Below, one piece after another: positions 5,553 through 8,468 of a stretch of 8,468 bases of DNA. The stretch is taken from positions 1 through 8,468 of the forward strand of contig JAFUUT010000343.1 in NCBI GenBank assembly GCA_017477685.1, in the 5' to 3' direction. The position numbers were made by a program, and so were the translations under genes. Position 1 is the stretch's first letter, and the number at the start of each line of letters is the position of its first letter. Under the pieces are notes generated by a model that did not search any database, was not told where the DNA came from, and was given only the letters and a program-made list of their open reading frames with translations. The DNA is from a bacterium. Its GTDB lineage: Bacteria; Cyanobacteriota; Vampirovibrionia; Gastranaerophilales; Gastranaerophilaceae.

Positions 5553-6881
5553 ATGGAAAGAAAACCCGTAGTAGCAATAGTTGGAAGACCAAATGTCGGT
5601 AAATCGACATTTGTTAATCGTCTTGTGGGTTCAAGAAATTCTATAGTTGATGATGCTCCCGGAGTAACCAGGGACAGAATATATTTTGATGTTGAATGGC
5701 AAAATAAAGGTTTCACCGTAATAGATACCGGCGGAATTATCCCGGGAGATGAGGATGATATTATGGTGTCTATATTTTCGCAGGCTCAATTAGCTTGTGA
5801 AGAAGCTGACAAAATAATATTTCTCGTTGACGGAAAGGACGGTTTAAATCCTATCGACAATGATATTGCAAATATTTTAAGACGCAGCGGCAAACCTGTT
5901 TTTGTTGCGGTAAATAAGTGTGATAATCCTGAATCTTTAATGATGATTAATGATTTTTATTCATTGTCTTTAGGAGAACCTGTTGCAATTTCTGCTCTGC
6001 ACGGCTCAGGCGGTGTTGGGGATCTTTTGGATATTATTACTGAAGATTTTGAAGAGATTGAAGATGAAAAAAAAGATGAAAAAATAAGAATTGCAATTGT
6101 CGGAAGACCAAATGCCGGAAAATCGTCCATTGTAAATGCTCTTTTGGATACAAAACGTGTAATAGTATCCGATGTTTCAGGTACTACAAGAGATAGTATT
6201 GACAGCCATATAAAGTATAACGATGTTGATTATACTATTGTTGATACTGCGGGAATCAGAAAAAAATCGAAAGTTGATTATGGTGTTGAAAAGTTTGCGG
6301 TAGATAGGGCTATACGTTCCATAAGAGATTGTGATGTTGCATTGCTTGTTATAGACGGAAGCAGCGAATTGGCAGAACAAGATAAAAAGATTTCGTCTAT
6401 CATTACAGAATCCGGTAAAGGAATAATTGTTGCTATAAATAAATGGGATTTAATCGAAGATAAAAAAGCAAATACCATCAACCAATATTCAAAAAAATTG
6501 GAAACTATCATTCCGTTTTTGAGTTATGCTCCAAAGATATTTATCAGTGCTGTTACAAAACAGCGTTTGACGCAAATATTTGATGAAGGTTTGAAAATCT
6601 ATAATGAATCTAAAAAACGAATTTCGACAGGACTTTTAAATAAAGTTATAAATGAAGCATATGCTCTTAATCCGCCGACAAGTTTTAAAGGAAAAAGATT
6701 AAAAATATATTATACAACTCAAGTCGGGGTTCAGCCTCCGTCATTTGTGTTTTTTGTTAATAGTGAAGAACTAATGAAAGATAATTACAAAAGGTATCTT
6801 GAAAACAAGTTGAGAGAAGCTTTTGGGTTTTATGGCACTCCAATCCGTTTGACTGTGCGTGAACGCAAGGATAAAAAATAA
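5553..6881 (+). CDS. der: Ribosome biogenesis GTPase Der (EngA)
   Basis: Essential double GTPase that acts in 50S subunit assembly. The 442 residues match the family (about 435-490) and show the diagnostic tandem G domains. Domain 1 has GRPNVGKS (11-18), DTGG (58-61), NKCD (121-124) and SAL (147-149). An acidic linker follows (about 164-177). Domain 2 has GRPNAGKS (184-191), GTTRD (210-214), DTAG (231-234), NKWD (296-299) and SAV (332-334). A C-terminal KH-like domain (about 355-438) contains PPTSFKGKRLKIYY (374-387) and ends in a Lys-rich tail. The ATG at 5553 places the first G1 motif at the expected distance from the N terminus. No ribosome binding site is visible, and a -10-like box lies 6 bases upstream. 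The TAA stop abuts the stop of the convergent WYL gene with no base between. Assignment is secure. Confidence 0.96.
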   Translation: MERKPVVAIVGRPNVGKSTFVNRLVGSRNSIVDDAPGVTRDRIYFDVEWQNKGFTVIDTGGIIPGDEDDIMVSIFSQAQLACEEADKIIFLVDGKDGLNPIDNDIANILRRSGKPVFVAVNKCDNPESLMMINDFYSLSLGEPVAISALHGSGGVGDLLDIITEDFEEIEDEKKDEKIRIAIVGRPNAGKSSIVNALLDTKRVIVSDVSGTTRDSIDSHIKYNDVDYTIVDTAGIRKKSKVDYGVEKFAVDRAIRSIRDCDVALLVIDGSSELAEQDKKISSIITESGKGIIVAINKWDLIEDKKANTINQYSKKLETIIPFLSYAPKIFISAVTKQRLTQIFDEGLKIYNESKKRISTGLLNKVINEAYALNPPTSFKGKRLKIYYTTQVGVQPPSFVFFVNSEELMKDNYKRYLENKLREAFGFYGTPIRLTVRERKDKK

Positions 6882-7805
6882 TCAGTTTTCGTAATTTTTG
6901 AGAGTATTTTTTATCATTTCCTGCATTTGTATTCTCAGAAATTTCGGACTTATAATTTCACAGTTAAAAGAATACCTCATAAGCCTTGCCAGAAGAATAT
7001 CAAAAGGCTCGTTTTTACACACAATTGTTTGCTCTCCGTTTGCATCGTATCCTTGAGAATATTCGTTTTCTTTCAGCTTGTAAGTTTTTGCGAGTCTGTT
7101 TTTTAACTTGTAAACGACAGTAGTTGTCAATTCTTTGTTTGCTGATTTTGATGGAAATTCTTTTAATTCCAATATATTAGACAATGGTATAACATATTGT
7201 TCGTTTTTTACAATGTCAGAAACGGAGAGTGAAACATTTTTTGAAGTATATAATACTTCTTTTGCTTCACCGCTGCACTCAAACTTGCTGTTATTTTTAA
7301 TATATATAAGGTTTATGTGGGTATGGTTTTTACACAAGTCTTCAGCTTTTTCTATTTGCTGTTTTAAATCAGAATAATAAAATGAAAAATCATAATTTGT
7401 TTTCAATTGGCTGAGTTTGGATTTTTCTTGATTATTCATCCTCAACATTAAGGATTTGATAAAAGATCTAATGTCTTTTTGGGTAGTTTTGTCCGGAAAT
7501 TTGTCTTTTGCTTTGTCTAATATATGAATAGATTTAATATCATCTTTGGAAAAATTCATCAAGTACAAGTTATTTTGAATTCTGTATTTATTATTTTCTT
7601 TTCTGATTTTTATTCCAAAAACTCTTAATGCGTTCATATTTTTATTAAGAATAACTTGGATATTGTTGGACGATTTTTCTTCAATTTCATCTTTGAAAAT
7701 CTCAACAACATCTTTGTAGTATGCTCTGTCTTCGTATAGAAGGGTGAGTAACTTAAATATTTTTATACATCCGATATTTATTTTTTCATTTTTAGGATTA
7801 GTCAA
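6882..7805 (-). CDS. WYL-domain transcriptional regulator, second of a tandem pair
   Basis: A 307-residue protein with the architecture of WYL regulators: an N-terminal winged-helix-like region (about 11-77, with NNIQVILNKNMNALRVFGIK and the wing KENNKYRI), a helical linker (about 85-155), a WYL-type beta domain (about 156-218, with YVIPLSNI at 204-211), and a C-terminal WCX-type domain (about 227-304, with NCEIISPKFLR at 281-291). WYL proteins bind DNA and are thought to sense a ligand or nucleic acid; the target here is unknown. The Trp-Tyr-Leu motif itself is not recognisable, so the ligand pocket is degenerate or diverged. The start is a TTG at 7805, supported by AGAGGG (7811-7816); no ATG is near. 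It overlaps the upstream WYL gene by 8 bases and ends against der. Family call from overall pattern, fairly sure. Confidence 0.8.
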   Translation of the reverse strand: MTNPKNEKINIGCIKIFKLLTLLYEDRAYYKDVVEIFKDEIEEKSSNNIQVILNKNMNALRVFGIKIRKENNKYRIQNNLYLMNFSKDDIKSIHILDKAKDKFPDKTTQKDIRSFIKSLMLRMNNQEKSKLSQLKTNYDFSFYYSDLKQQIEKAEDLCKNHTHINLIYIKNNSKFECSGEAKEVLYTSKNVSLSVSDIVKNEQYVIPLSNILELKEFPSKSANKELTTTVVYKLKNRLAKTYKLKENEYSQGYDANGEQTIVCKNEPFDILLARLMRYSFNCEIISPKFLRIQMQEMIKNTLKNYEN

Positions 7806-8468
7806 TATATCCCTCTTTCATTTTGTTTAGAGTATCGATAATTTCTTGTTGGTATTCCTTTGGAGATATAACTTTGCATTTGCTTGCGTGATACAAAATT
7901 CTTTGGGTAATATCAAATTTGTTTTTTGAAGTAATATCAATAACATATTTTTCTTTTGTTTGTTCAATAATTTTTTCGGATTGTAGAGGTTCAAATACTG
8001 TATTATCTGTTTTATAAAGTTCGTAGCGAACACTGTATATCGGAGTTTCCAGTGTTGGGGAATTCAGATTTACACTTACGATTTTAATAATCTTTGAGAC
8101 TAAAAATCCGGAGTAGTTTTTGTATTCCGAATTGATACCGCTGATATACAGTTTTCCGTTATTTATATATAATTTGTCCGCAAGTATAGTAATATTCTTT
8201 TGACCCGAATTAGGTGAATTGTACAAGACGGTTATTTCGGTTTTATTCTTTGCATATTTAATAAGTTCATTTATAATTTCCTGATTTGCATTGTTTATAG
8301 GAGAAGCATATAAAATTTTATTTTTAATTTCTTCATCAGAGATATATTGAGCAAATCTGATTATAAATTTTTGTAGTATTAAATAATCTTCCAAATCAAT
8401 GTAATGTGAAATGGCTTTGTATATTTTTAAAATACTTTCGGCTTGTTCTTTGTTAATTTTTAATTTAA
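7798..8468 (-). CDS. WYL-domain transcriptional regulator, first of the pair (5' end outside the window)
   Basis: The reading frame is open from the right edge of the window to the TAA at 7800-7798, giving 222 visible residues. A TTG at 8394 is in frame but has no convincing ribosome binding site, and 24 coding-like residues (KLKINKEQAESILKIYKAIS, then further) precede it, so the gene is truncated by the edge rather than starting there. The visible part holds the end of the helical linker (1-45), a WYL domain (about 60-135) with GKLYISGINSEYKNYSGF (104-121), in which LYI stands for the Trp-Tyr-Leu motif, and a WCX-type C terminus (about 172-220, with CKVISPKEY at 197-205). An N-terminal helix-turn-helix is expected beyond the edge. 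It overlaps the next WYL gene by 8 bases, so the two are probably coupled and may form a heterodimer like PafB/PafC. Target unknown. Confidence 0.78.
   Translation of the reverse strand, partial: KLKINKEQAESILKIYKAISHYIDLEDYLILQKFIIRFAQYISDEEIKNKILYASPINNANQEIINELIKYAKNKTEITVLYNSPNSGQKNITILADKLYINNGKLYISGINSEYKNYSGFLVSKIIKIVSVNLNSPTLETPIYSVRYELYKTDNTVFEPLQSEKIIEQTKEKYVIDITSKNKFDITQRILYHASKCKVISPKEYQQEIIDTLNKMKEGYID
7811..7816 (-). promoter_or_regulatory. Ribosome binding site supporting the TTG start of the second WYL gene
   Basis: AGAGGG on the minus strand, within the end of the upstream WYL gene; its GAGG core lies 6 bases before TTG 7805. Confidence 0.65.

Noticed and set aside
8392..8394. 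TTG at 8394 as start of the upstream WYL gene
   Set aside because: The frame stays open to the window edge with WYL-family-like sequence before it, and the protein would lack its DNA-binding domain.
1..8468. CRISPR array, mobile element, tRNA, riboswitch or origin
   Set aside because: Reading both strands showed no regularly spaced repeats, transposase, attachment site, cloverleaf or DnaA-box cluster; almost all sequence is coding.

Overview
The window is AT-rich bacterial chromosome (about one third G+C by eye) with very tight packing. It has nine protein-coding genes, one of them cut by the right edge, and only one non-coding stretch longer than 100 bases. I see no rRNA, tRNA, CRISPR array, insertion sequence or phage gene. 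Type II (DDxxxxD) prenyl synthase next to a divergent PAP2 (DUF212) membrane protein is an order I associate with Cyanobacteriota. Together with the low G+C this makes a gut Melainabacteria/Gastranaerophilales-type genome my first guess; a low-GC Firmicute is the main alternative. This placement is inference, not proof.

Layout. (1) Bases 25-2863, plus strand: glf-galE-ispD. galE and glf overlap in an ATGA, and ispD follows 11 bases later with a good ribosome binding site. GalE makes UDP-galactopyranose and Glf converts it to UDP-galactofuranose, so this is a nucleotide-sugar supply unit for a surface glycan. The third gene is an IspD/TarI-family cytidylyltransferase, either the MEP-pathway enzyme or a CDP-alditol synthase for the same surface polymer. 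(2) Bases 5400-2846, minus strand: a newly recognised 56-residue protein gene, then rsgA, a prenyl diphosphate synthase (ispA-like) and a divergent PAP2 protein. The last three overlap by 14 and 1 bases, and the PAP2 gene runs 18 bases into the convergent ispD. (3) Bases 5401-5552: a divergent promoter region. (4) Bases 5553-6881, plus strand: der, the double GTPase of 50S assembly. (5) Bases 8468-6882, minus strand: two tandem WYL-family regulator genes overlapping by 8 bases, the upstream one truncated by the window edge; the second ends directly against the der stop codon.

Themes. Two ribosome-assembly GTPases (RsgA for 30S, Der for 50S) flank the divergent region, and both lack a Shine-Dalgarno sequence. 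Each instead has a plausible -10 box 6-8 bases before its ATG, so both may be read from leaderless mRNAs, while other genes here with a readable 5' region have recognisable ribosome binding sites. The other observations most worth following are the unannotated 56-residue protein and the WYL pair, which resembles a PafBC-like two-subunit regulator. No clearly new system such as a defence island is visible.
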